Shown here piece by piece: positions 8,133-15,791 of a DNA stretch of 64,000 bases. The stretch is taken from NCBI GenBank assembly GCA_035758825.1, contig DASTWA010000004.1:13225-77224 (forward strand), in the 5' to 3' direction. The stretch comes from JARIHD01 sp035758825 (GTDB taxonomy: Bacteria > Patescibacteriota > Saccharimonadia > Saccharimonadales > UBA4665). The notes beneath the pieces are model-generated. The model saw only the letters and a program-made list of their open reading frames with translations. It did no database searches and had not been told where the DNA came from. Made by a program: the position numbers and the translations under genes. Each line of letters starts with the position of its first letter. The stretch's first letter is position 1.

Positions 8133-9253
8133 GCTGCGATTGTTTCGCCCAGATCTTCTTTGTAGATAATAAGCGTTTCTTCGGCCATGGTCCGCCAGGA
8201 GTATTTTTGGAGACGTGAGTAGCCCTTTTTTATGAGCTCAGCCTTGAGTTTCTTGTCCGTTAGGACTTTGTCCAGCTTGTCGGCGATGTCCTGGGGCCTT
8301 TTGGCGTCAAAATAGTAAGCCGCGTCGCCATATACCTCGGGCATGACGCTGGCATTGCTGGAGACAACCGCTGCGCCGTGGGCCATCGCTTCGAGCGGCG
8401 GCAGGCCGAACCCTTCGCTCAGAGAGGCGAACACATATGCCTGACAGTGTTCGTATAGCCACTTTAGTTCGGCGTCGCTTACAAAGCCGGGTAGGATAAT
8501 ACTTTGGAACGAGTCCCGTTTGCCGGCCCAGTCGATGAGTTCGACCATGTGCTTTTCGGTGCGCTTACCGGTCATGACAAGTTTGAGCTGCGGATGCTTT
8601 TTAAGGAGACGCTCGAAGCCTTCTATTAAGCGGGGGAGGTTTTTGTGAGGAAAGGCAGTGCCGACATATAGCAAAAAGTCGCCCTGCACATCTTTGGGTT
8701 TTTCGGCTTTGCCGGCAAGAGGCGGCTCACTGGCCTCGTAGGTAACGACGAGCTTCTTTTTGGTAAACGGCTGCCGATTGGCAAATTCATCGGCGACGGT
8801 TTGGGCCGGAACGATAATATGCTTTGACTTACGATGGCTCCACCACACCAAGAACTTATAGAGGCCCATTTTGGCTTTGTATAGCACCATCGGTGTCGAG
8901 CCGCGGCGTACAAAGCAGTACATGGTCGTATCGTGGGTGGTTGTTACGATGTTGCCAAAGTAGAGCAGGGGCTGCTGGGTCATAGTGAAGTGTACAAGGT
9001 CGGCTTTTAGGAGGTAAAGCTGCCAAGCAAAACGCAGTTGGTGCAGGGGATTGAGTGAAAATTGCGGGTAGGGGCAGGGGAGTGCAGTGAAGTTCTTATT
9101 TTTGGGTTCCCAAGGATCATCGGGTTGTAGGAGTATGGTGTAGCGATGAAAGGTGTCGATATCCTGGAGATGTTCGATCAGGCGGTCGGTATAGCGGCCG
9201 GTTGTCGACCGGCGGATGCGAGCGTCGATGACGATGTGTTTGGGTGTAGCCAT
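8129..9253 (-). CDS. Glycosyltransferase family 4 (GT-B)
   Basis: A 374-residue GT-B glycosyltransferase. The ATG at 9253 (MATPKHIVIDARI) is preferred over a longer reading because a -10 hexamer TATAAT lies nine bases upstream. The N-terminal domain begins IVIDARIRRSTTGRY. The C-terminal domain shows LYVGTAFPHKNLPRLIEGF, then SLSEGFGLPPLEAMAHG, the E-x7-E nucleotide-sugar-binding motif typical of GT4. It probably adds a sugar to a lipid-linked surface glycan in the cytoplasm. It ends convergently, overlapping the preceding gene by four bases. Confidence 0.88.
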   Translation of the reverse strand: MATPKHIVIDARIRRSTTGRYTDRLIEHLQDIDTFHRYTILLQPDDPWEPKNKNFTALPCPYPQFSLNPLHQLRFAWQLYLLKADLVHFTMTQQPLLYFGNIVTTTHDTTMYCFVRRGSTPMVLYKAKMGLYKFLVWWSHRKSKHIIVPAQTVADEFANRQPFTKKKLVVTYEASEPPLAGKAEKPKDVQGDFLLYVGTAFPHKNLPRLIEGFERLLKKHPQLKLVMTGKRTEKHMVELIDWAGKRDSFQSIILPGFVSDAELKWLYEHCQAYVFASLSEGFGLPPLEAMAHGAAVVSSNASVMPEVYGDAAYYFDAKRPQDIADKLDKVLTDKKLKAELIKKGYSRLQKYSWRTMAEETLIIYKEDLGETIAA

Positions 9254-9256
9254 ATT

Positions 9257-9270
9257 GCTATAATTATAGC
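9257..9270. promoter_or_regulatory. Palindromic -10 element shared by divergent genes
   Basis: The 14-base palindrome GCTATAATTATAGC contains TATAAT on both strands (9259-9264 plus; 9263-9268 minus). The plus-strand gene starts eight bases downstream (9273) and the minus-strand gene nine bases downstream (9253). Transcripts in both directions would start almost at the ATG. Confidence 0.6.
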
Positions 9271-9272
9271 TA

Positions 9273-10562
9273 ATGCAGACTCTTAAGAGAATTCCTTCAG
9301 TGGTAAGCATGGTTTTGCTGGGTTATATGCCGCTGCATATCTTTTTGTCGCAGTGGCTCAGCACGTATACCGGCGGCCTGGAGGCTTGGAAGGTGGGCAA
9401 GGATGTACTGCTTTTTGGGGTGGTTTTGTTCACAATTTGTTTGGTTTTTGCACAGGGAAAGGGTACTAGGGCCTTCAAGATCCTGGTGGCAGCGACTACT
9501 GTTTACGGGCTGCTACATTTCTTGCTTTGGGCGCTTTACCCGGATATTTACAGCCGGAGCGCAGAGATCGGAATTATCTACAACACGCGCGTGCCAATGT
9601 ACGCAGTTCTCGGGTTTGGTGCACTTTTACTGCATCCTAAGTTCGTTTTTAGTTCAGTTATCAAAGTTATGCTGGCTATCAGCACTTTGGTAGCAATGTT
9701 CGGTGTTTTCCAGTACTTTTTGCCCGGTGATCTGCTAACGCATTTTGGCTATAGTCTCGAACGCGGCGTCCGCCCTGCCTTTTATATCGATGACAATACC
9801 TCGCTGCCGGTCCGCGTCATGTCAACGCTCCGCGAACCTAACGCGCTTGGGGCGTATCTGGTTCTGCCCGCGTTGATGCTTGTTTCGTTGCTGGTACGGG
9901 TTAAAGACCTGCAAAAACGGTATCTGCTAGCCGCTGCGCTAGTAGTTCACCTGGCCGCCCTTGCCCTTACCCAATCACGAAGCGCCATGCTGGGGCTGGT
10001 GGTGGCAGTGGGTCTGTGGGCGTGGTGGCAATACCGCGGCTGGTTACTGCGGACTGTCAAACGGTACTGGCCGGTTGTGGCTGCGTTGTTCGTAGTTGGC
10101 GCCGGGAGTCTGTACGCCATCCGTAATACGGCGTTCTTTGAAAGCTACGTAATTCATAGCAACCAGAATGAGCAGGTCGAAGACCTTGATTCGAATGACT
10201 ACCACGCACTGTTTATCAGGCAGGGTCTAGAGGGCATCCAGGAACAGCCGCTGGGGCATGGGCCGGGTACGGCAGGCTTGGCGTCAATCCAAAATCCAGC
10301 AGGCAGTTTTCTGACAGAGAATTATTATATTCAGGTTGGCTACGAGGTTGGCTTGATTGGGCTAGCACTCTTCGTATGTATCAATGTCTGGCTGTATAAA
10401 CTGGTACGGCGTAGCACTAGCCACTGGGCGCCGGTCATCCTGGCTGCTTTTTGGGCGTACTTCATCACAAATATGCTGCTCCACACCTGGAGTAATGAGG
10501 CGGTGGCGGCACAGTGGTGGGTTCTGGCCGGCATGATTTCAGTTATTGACGTAAAGGACTAG
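9273..10562 (+). CDS. O-antigen ligase/polymerase-like membrane protein
   Basis: A 429-residue polytopic protein with roughly ten to twelve hydrophobic segments. The central region has the O-antigen ligase/Wzy_C pattern: PNALGAYLVLPALML, LTQSRSAMLGL and a large extracytoplasmic loop with QGLEGIQEQPLGHGPGTAG (conserved LGxGxG-type motif), then ENYYIQVGYEVGLIGL. Such proteins join or polymerise lipid-linked glycans outside the membrane. It could be a Wzy-type polymerase or a WaaL-type ligase; the neighbours (Wzm/Wzt exporter) make a ligase role to a cell-surface acceptor more likely. The end overlaps a convergent methyltransferase by 24 bases. Confidence 0.85.
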   Translation: MQTLKRIPSVVSMVLLGYMPLHIFLSQWLSTYTGGLEAWKVGKDVLLFGVVLFTICLVFAQGKGTRAFKILVAATTVYGLLHFLLWALYPDIYSRSAEIGIIYNTRVPMYAVLGFGALLLHPKFVFSSVIKVMLAISTLVAMFGVFQYFLPGDLLTHFGYSLERGVRPAFYIDDNTSLPVRVMSTLREPNALGAYLVLPALMLVSLLVRVKDLQKRYLLAAALVVHLAALALTQSRSAMLGLVVAVGLWAWWQYRGWLLRTVKRYWPVVAALFVVGAGSLYAIRNTAFFESYVIHSNQNEQVEDLDSNDYHALFIRQGLEGIQEQPLGHGPGTAGLASIQNPAGSFLTENYYIQVGYEVGLIGLALFVCINVWLYKLVRRSTSHWAPVILAAFWAYFITNMLLHTWSNEAVAAQWWVLAGMISVIDVKD

Positions 10563-11147
10563 CTTTTTCCAAGACGGGAATGCCTTGCGCTGCTTCCAGG
10601 CAATGCTTTTTGGCCCTGTGAATGTATAGACTGAAGTAGCAGAGTGCTCGAATGGCTTCTTGCGAATGTCGAGAGGGCGGAATTCGCCGTCCTTTATTGG
10701 TTTATTTACCTCGTCGAGCGGCCAGATGCAGTTTGTAATAAGCGCATGTTTAAACTTTGGGACAACGTTGTGCAGGAAGTCGTGCACCATATCATCTGAC
10801 AAATGCTGAAGCACGTCCTTGACTATTAGAAGGTCGGCCTTAGGTATTTTGTGGATTGCGTCCGGCTTAATGGTCATAAAACGTACATTATTTTTGCCGT
10901 ATAACTGATTGTTGCGTTCGACTACCGACGATACGATATCAACTCCGGTATACTTTGCGTCTCCCCAGTCGATCAATTTCGAGAACTGCCAGTCGCCGCA
11001 GCCGTAGTCAGTGATGGAGCGTATGTTGTTCTCACGAATAAATGTTTCGAGGTAATTCCGGTATCCTCTAGTCACAGATGGTAGGGAGCCGTGGCCCGAG
11101 CCAAACCCCCAAGTGTTGCTATTGTAGATTTCGTCAAAAACTCCCAT
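10539..11147 (-). CDS. Class I SAM-dependent methyltransferase
   Basis: A 202-residue single-domain methyltransferase. Motif I is DYGCGDWQFSKLI near residue 47, followed by GVDIV at the SAM-binding acidic strand and DLLIVKDVLQHL as motif IV. A GAGGGG ribosome-binding site precedes the ATG. It overlaps the 3' end of the O-antigen-ligase-like gene. The substrate is unknown; the context suggests a sugar or glycan. Distinct in sequence from the methyltransferase that begins 60 bases away on the other strand. Confidence 0.85.
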   Translation of the reverse strand: MGVFDEIYNSNTWGFGSGHGSLPSVTRGYRNYLETFIRENNIRSITDYGCGDWQFSKLIDWGDAKYTGVDIVSSVVERNNQLYGKNNVRFMTIKPDAIHKIPKADLLIVKDVLQHLSDDMVHDFLHNVVPKFKHALITNCIWPLDEVNKPIKDGEFRPLDIRKKPFEHSATSVYTFTGPKSIAWKQRKAFPSWKKLVLYVNN

Positions 11148-11206
11148 GGTTCCCCTCGAATAACCTTAATTACTATTTAACCATTTTTTGAGATATAATT
11201 TGAGAT

Positions 11207-12094
11207 ATGCAAAAAGAGAATATTCGATCGAATCTCGGTCGGTTGAGTCGTATCCCGATTCTGGGATACGTTTTACGTTGGGTTTGGGATGTACTAAGAT
11301 TGCCTACAAAGATTAGTTTTCTTAGAAAGCGGCTCGAGGAGACACGGGCAGAGCTGCGCGAGACTCAAGAGGCGTTATGGGAATTGCGTGACCAATTTAA
11401 AATTAATGGTTTACTGGCTGAAGATCATTCACATGATGACTTCTACGTCCGTTTCGAAAACACTTTCCGGGGCACGGAAGAAGAAATTAAGCAGCGCCAG
11501 AAGGTTTACCTCCCTCGTTTCAAGAAACTGAATGTCAACTTCAACAAGTATCCAGTTCTCGATATTGGCTGTGGCCGCGGCGAGATGCTTGATAACTTAC
11601 ACGACGCTAAAATTAAGGCTATCGGCCTAGATTTAAATGAAAGCATGGTTAGGCGTTGTAAAGAGCGTGGTTTTGACGCAGTCCAGGCTGATGCATTTGA
11701 ATACTTGGCGGACCTTAAGCCTGGAAGTTTGGGCGCTATTACTGGCTTTCACCTCGCTGAGCATATCCCCTTTGGCCAGCTGCTCAAGTTGTTTGAGGCA
11801 TGCAATCGTGCGTTAGCGCCTGGTGGTATGGTCATTTTTGAAACCCCTAACCCTGAGAGCATAGATGTAGGGTCATACACTTTCTATTACGACCCTTCGC
11901 ACTTGCATCCTCTTGCTCCACCGGTGCTCTCTTACGCCTTAGAGACGCGCGGCTTTGATGTAGATATTCTTCGATTACACCCGCGCAAGACAGAGAAGGA
12001 ATTAGAAAAAATCAAAGATCCTGATGTTGCTGAAGTGGTTCGTCGCTTCAACGCACCCCGTGATTACTCCGTAATCGGCTACAAATCAAACTGA
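11207..12094 (+). CDS. Membrane-associated methyltransferase, possible glycan capping enzyme
   Basis: A 295-residue protein. Residues about 10-35 form an amphipathic, basic and hydrophobic segment (LGYVLRWVWDVLRLP). A charged coiled coil (about 36-65, RLEETRAELRETQEAL) comes next. A class I SAM methyltransferase domain follows, with motif I VLDIGCGRGEML near 120 and GFHLAEHIPF as motif IV. The motif order resembles the methyltransferase half of WbdD-type chain terminators, but no kinase domain is present. It is immediately upstream of the wzm/wzt exporter. TATAAT at 11194-11199 lies seven bases before the ATG, so the message is probably leaderless. Confidence 0.85.
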   Translation: MQKENIRSNLGRLSRIPILGYVLRWVWDVLRLPTKISFLRKRLEETRAELRETQEALWELRDQFKINGLLAEDHSHDDFYVRFENTFRGTEEEIKQRQKVYLPRFKKLNVNFNKYPVLDIGCGRGEMLDNLHDAKIKAIGLDLNESMVRRCKERGFDAVQADAFEYLADLKPGSLGAITGFHLAEHIPFGQLLKLFEACNRALAPGGMVIFETPNPESIDVGSYTFYYDPSHLHPLAPPVLSYALETRGFDVDILRLHPRKTEKELEKIKDPDVAEVVRRFNAPRDYSVIGYKSN

Positions 12095-12159
12095 CCGTCA
12101 TAAAAACAACGACGTGTTAGATTGAGGATTAAGCAGATAGATAATACAATAGGTACAAC

Positions 12160-12963
12160 GTGAAAAGTATTGCACAACGATATAGATATTCTTTAATACT
12201 GCTACGCGAGCTGGTCATCACTGATTTTAAGCTGCGGTACCAAGGCTCCTTCCTTGGTTACTTATGGTCCTTGTTAAGGCCTTTAGGTCTCTTTGTCATC
12301 TTGTACCTTGTGTTTGTTCGCTTCCTTAAGTTTGGTGCAGATATTCCTAACTTCCCCATTTATCTCCTGCTAGGCATTGTCCTCTGGAATTATTTTGCTG
12401 ATGTAACGAACGGGGGGATTGGGGCAATTGTTAGCCGAGGTGACTTGTTGCGGAAGTTAAACTTCCCTAAGTATGTCATTGTCTTGGCGGGCTCATTCTC
12501 TGCACTAATCAATCTTCTTATAAACTTCGGGGTCGTGTTCGCTTTCATGATCTTTAAGGATGTAGATTTCCAATTACATGGCCTCCTCGCTCCCATCGTA
12601 GTCTTTGAGTTATTCTTGTTCTCTCTGGCTATGGCATTTCTTCTGAGCGCTCTTTTCGTACGCTTGCGCGATATTAACTATGTGTGGGAGGTGTTTATGC
12701 AGGGTGCTTTTTACGCCACCCCGGTCATCTATCCAATAACTATGCTACCGGTATCGGCAGCCAAGATCCTACTCCTTAACCCTGTCGCTCAAATGATTCA
12801 AGACTTGCGCTATTTGTTGGTAACCCCTCAGACACCTACGATTAGTTCTGTTTATGGCAATGACTGGATTAGACTTGTGCCAATCACAATGGTTGTATTT
12901 TTTATGGTAATAGCCGTTTGGTATTTCCGTAGGAATTCACCAAAGTTTGCGGAGGAAATTTAG
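12160..12963 (+). CDS. wzm: Polysaccharide ABC exporter, permease (Wzm/TagG type)
   Basis: A 267-residue ABC-2-type permease with an N-terminal LLRELVITDFKLRYQGSFLGYLW amphipathic element, the hallmark of Wzm/TagG, and about six membrane segments. It forms the channel through which a finished lipid-linked polysaccharide crosses the membrane. The start is GTG, with TACAAT at 12145-12150 nine bases upstream. The stop is followed directly by the ATG of the ATPase partner. Confidence 0.92.
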   Translation: MKSIAQRYRYSLILLRELVITDFKLRYQGSFLGYLWSLLRPLGLFVILYLVFVRFLKFGADIPNFPIYLLLGIVLWNYFADVTNGGIGAIVSRGDLLRKLNFPKYVIVLAGSFSALINLLINFGVVFAFMIFKDVDFQLHGLLAPIVVFELFLFSLAMAFLLSALFVRLRDINYVWEVFMQGAFYATPVIYPITMLPVSAAKILLLNPVAQMIQDLRYLLVTPQTPTISSVYGNDWIRLVPITMVVFFMVIAVWYFRRNSPKFAEEI

Positions 12964-14175
12964 ATGACTGATACTGCTGTAAAAGCTGACGGCATTTATA
13001 AAGATTTTATTTTGCCCCACGAGAAAAAAGACTCGGTCAAACGCGTGTTTACGGGTGTTTTCAAAAAGAATGACAGCAGCAAAGAAGTGCAACACGCGCT
13101 CCGCAATGTCACCTTCGAAGTCCAAGACGGGGAATTTTTTGGTATTGTCGGCCGCAACGGAAGCGGTAAAAGTACGCTCCTAAAAATGCTTGCAGGCATC
13201 TACCAGCCATCAAAAGGAAGTGTTAATATCCGCGGCAAGCTAGTGCCATTTATTGAATTGGGCGTAGGCTTTAATGCCGAGCTTACAGGACGGGAGAATG
13301 TGTATCTTAATGGCGCTCTACTGGGTTTCTCCAAAAAAGAAATCGATAGCCGTTATGATGAAATTGTTGAGTTTGCTGAACTAGAGCGGTTCATGGACCA
13401 GAAACTCAAGAATTACTCGTCAGGCATGCAGGTCCGCTTGGCCTTTTCGGTGGCAATTATGGCCGAGGCAGATATTCTGTTAGTAGACGAGGTCCTGGCT
13501 GTTGGTGACGCCTCTTTTCAACGTAAATGTTTTGACTATTTCCGGTTGTTAAAGAAGCAGAAGAAGACAGTTGTGTTTGTTACCCACGACATGAGTGCTG
13601 TGCGGGAGTACTGTGACCGGGCGATGCTTATTGAAAAGTCGCGTGTTGTTGATATAGGGTCTCCACATAAAATCGCTACACAGTATACTAAGCTCTTCAA
13701 TGAACCCACTAAAGGCCGTAAGGTAGAGCAAGGAAAACGGTGGGGTGATAAACGTCTGGAGTATACCGATATATCACTCAACCATGAGCTAATGATAAAA
13801 AATGAGCAGCAGCTTAAGATTGATGTTGAAGCGGTAGCTGCAGAAACGATTGAAGAGCCGATAATGGGCTTCCTGATCAAGAACCAGTCAGGGCAGCAAC
13901 TAGTAGGCACTAACTCTCTTATCAAACAACAGCAACCAGGTGTTATTAAGAAGGGCGAGAAAATAAAACTCACATGGGTTGTTGATAATGTATTTTCTGA
14001 CGGAACGTATTATGTGGATGTTGCCATTAACGATAGGGACGGCGTCACGGTCTGTGATTGGTGGGAAGAAGCTGCGAGGTTCGAGGTTGTAAATGAAGAG
14101 CGCGTTCCCTATCCGTTCAATCCGCCGGTAGTGTTGGAAATCAATAAGGACTCTAGCGCTTCCAAAAGGAAGTAG
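12964..14175 (+). CDS. wzt: Polysaccharide ABC exporter, ATPase with C-terminal domain (Wzt/TagH type)
   Basis: A 403-residue ATPase. Walker A GRNGSGKST at 63-71, the family-specific ABC signature YSSGMQ at 151-156 and Walker B ILLVDE at 171-176 define the nucleotide-binding domain (about 1-250). Residues about 265-400 form an extra beta-rich domain (LKIDVEAVAAETIEEPIMGF, then KIKLTWVVDNVFSDGTYYV), matching the Wzt carbohydrate-binding extension of E. coli O9a-type exporters. That extension recognises a modified non-reducing end of the polymer. GGAGG precedes the ATG. The gene pairs with the permease just upstream. Confidence 0.93.
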   Translation: MTDTAVKADGIYKDFILPHEKKDSVKRVFTGVFKKNDSSKEVQHALRNVTFEVQDGEFFGIVGRNGSGKSTLLKMLAGIYQPSKGSVNIRGKLVPFIELGVGFNAELTGRENVYLNGALLGFSKKEIDSRYDEIVEFAELERFMDQKLKNYSSGMQVRLAFSVAIMAEADILLVDEVLAVGDASFQRKCFDYFRLLKKQKKTVVFVTHDMSAVREYCDRAMLIEKSRVVDIGSPHKIATQYTKLFNEPTKGRKVEQGKRWGDKRLEYTDISLNHELMIKNEQQLKIDVEAVAAETIEEPIMGFLIKNQSGQQLVGTNSLIKQQQPGVIKKGEKIKLTWVVDNVFSDGTYYVDVAINDRDGVTVCDWWEEAARFEVVNEERVPYPFNPPVVLEINKDSSASKRK

Positions 14176-14178
14176 CCC

Positions 14179-15348
14179 ATGGCCAAGAAGCATGACAAAA
14201 TCTCCATCTATGTAGAATCCATCCCGCTGGTTGAGGATAGGCCCAGCGGAGTTGCGCATTCGATTGCAGGTTTGATAACGGAATTAGCTAAAAACTCGAA
14301 ATTCCGTGAGCATTACGAGGTGGTTTTAGTAGCACCAAAGCGTGGTCTTCATAAGCTTGACCGTTGGCCGGGGCTAAGGAGCTGCCGCCGGCTTGGTCTA
14401 CCGTTTAGGATGCGCATACTGAACGGCTTGATGAAATTCCATCTTTTGCCGCCTATGGATCTGTTCCTGGGTAAGGGTGTCTACCTATTTGGAAATTTTA
14501 AGAATTGGCCTGTCAGTAAACACTCAGTATCATTTACCTATATCCATGATATCTGTTATGCTCTCTTTCCCGAGTTCGTGGCGCCAAAGAATCAACAGAT
14601 GCTCATAAAGAATGTTCCAAAATTCATTAAACAGACAGATTATGTAATCACGGTTTCAGAAAGTTCCAGAAGAGAGGTAATGGATTTCTATAAGCTGCCT
14701 GGCAACACCGTTGTCTCGCTCTACAATGGCGTTAATAGAGATCTTTACACAACCTATCCAACTGCCGAAGTGAGTAGGGTGAAGAAAAAATATAAGATTG
14801 AAGGGGATTATTTCTTCTATTTGGGAAATATTGAGCCACGGAAGAATTTAGAAAATTTGGTAAAAGCTTTTAACATGCTGCCGCATGATAAATCGTTGGT
14901 TATTGTCGGAGGAAGTGGCTGGCTCAATGAAGGCGTCATTGCGGCTATCGATCAGGCTAAGGACGAGGGCGCTAAGATTATTAAGCCGGAAACATTTGTT
15001 CCAGACGATGATGTCGCCCGGCTACTTGCGGGGGCGGTAGCACTTGTCCACCCTGCCTTTCATGAAGGGTTTGGTATGACTCCAGCTGAGGCTATGGCCT
15101 CTCACGTGCCTGTGGTTGTTTCTGATATACCAGTCATGCATGAGGTAGTTGGTGACGTTGGCATTTATTGCGACCCTCATGATGTTGGTTCGATTGCGCA
15201 GGGCATGGAGAAAGCTGCTGCGTTTTCGAGCAAGGAAAGAAAGCAAATAACTGCTAATGGAGCAAAACGTGTGAAGCAGTTTAGCTGGTCGGCAAGCGCA
15301 GAAAAGCTAGTGGATTATATTCAGAAGGATCGGAGACTAGAATGGTAA
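14179..15348 (+). CDS. Glycosyltransferase family 4
   Basis: A 389-residue GT-B enzyme. The C-terminal half shows FFYLGNIEPRKNLENLVKAF, then HPAFHEGFGMTPAEAMASHVPVV, where the two glutamates of the E-x7-E motif contact the donor. The N-terminal domain opens ISIYVESIPL followed by a GVAHS acceptor-side loop. AAGGAAG lies upstream of the ATG. It is part of the tightly spaced run wzm-wzt-GT-GT-GT-GT, so it probably adds one sugar of the exported repeat. Confidence 0.9.
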   Translation: MAKKHDKISIYVESIPLVEDRPSGVAHSIAGLITELAKNSKFREHYEVVLVAPKRGLHKLDRWPGLRSCRRLGLPFRMRILNGLMKFHLLPPMDLFLGKGVYLFGNFKNWPVSKHSVSFTYIHDICYALFPEFVAPKNQQMLIKNVPKFIKQTDYVITVSESSRREVMDFYKLPGNTVVSLYNGVNRDLYTTYPTAEVSRVKKKYKIEGDYFFYLGNIEPRKNLENLVKAFNMLPHDKSLVIVGGSGWLNEGVIAAIDQAKDEGAKIIKPETFVPDDDVARLLAGAVALVHPAFHEGFGMTPAEAMASHVPVVVSDIPVMHEVVGDVGIYCDPHDVGSIAQGMEKAAAFSSKERKQITANGAKRVKQFSWSASAEKLVDYIQKDRRLEW

Positions 15349-15791
15349 AGCCGAGTGACTTCGAACATCGCATTCAGATTGCTAACTTCGATAGGCAGAT
15401 CGCAGAGATGCGCTTGGAGCAGATGCAACGCGAGAAGGCCCAAGCCGAATTCCAGGCTAATTGGTACGAAAACGCTCCCCTGAGTTGGTTGCTTCGTAAA
15501 GCGCTGATCGCCTTTGATCGGGCTGTAGCTACTCGGATGACACGTGTAGCCGAAGAAGTTCCCACCTACGACACGAGCATACAAGTAAAAGTTTCTGAGA
15601 AAATAACCGCCCAGGACCTGCACGTTCTGAGCCGGTCTTATGAACGAAGTGTCGGGAGTAAGGTTGTGGGCCCTACTGATGGCCAAGTGGCAATTATGCG
15701 TTATATGTGGCTGGCTTACCGTATTGTCCGTAAGGCCGTAAAGCTCGTATTGAGGCCAGTGCTTTCAAGGCGACGAGGAGCAGTGGCATGA
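15342..15791 (+). CDS. Small coiled-coil protein of unknown function in glycosyltransferase operon
   Basis: A 149-residue protein. Residues about 8-45 form a charged heptad-like helix (QIAEMRLEQMQREKAQAEFQ). The C-terminus (about 118-149) is an amphipathic, very basic segment (MWLAYRIVRKAVKLVLRPVL, then SRRRG) that could lie on the membrane. It overlaps the upstream gene by seven bases and the downstream gene by four (ATGA), so it is translationally coupled to two glycosyltransferases. No family recognised. A scaffold or membrane adaptor for the assembly complex is one possibility. Confidence 0.75.
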   Translation: MVKPSDFEHRIQIANFDRQIAEMRLEQMQREKAQAEFQANWYENAPLSWLLRKALIAFDRAVATRMTRVAEEVPTYDTSIQVKVSEKITAQDLHVLSRSYERSVGSKVVGPTDGQVAIMRYMWLAYRIVRKAVKLVLRPVLSRRRGAVA

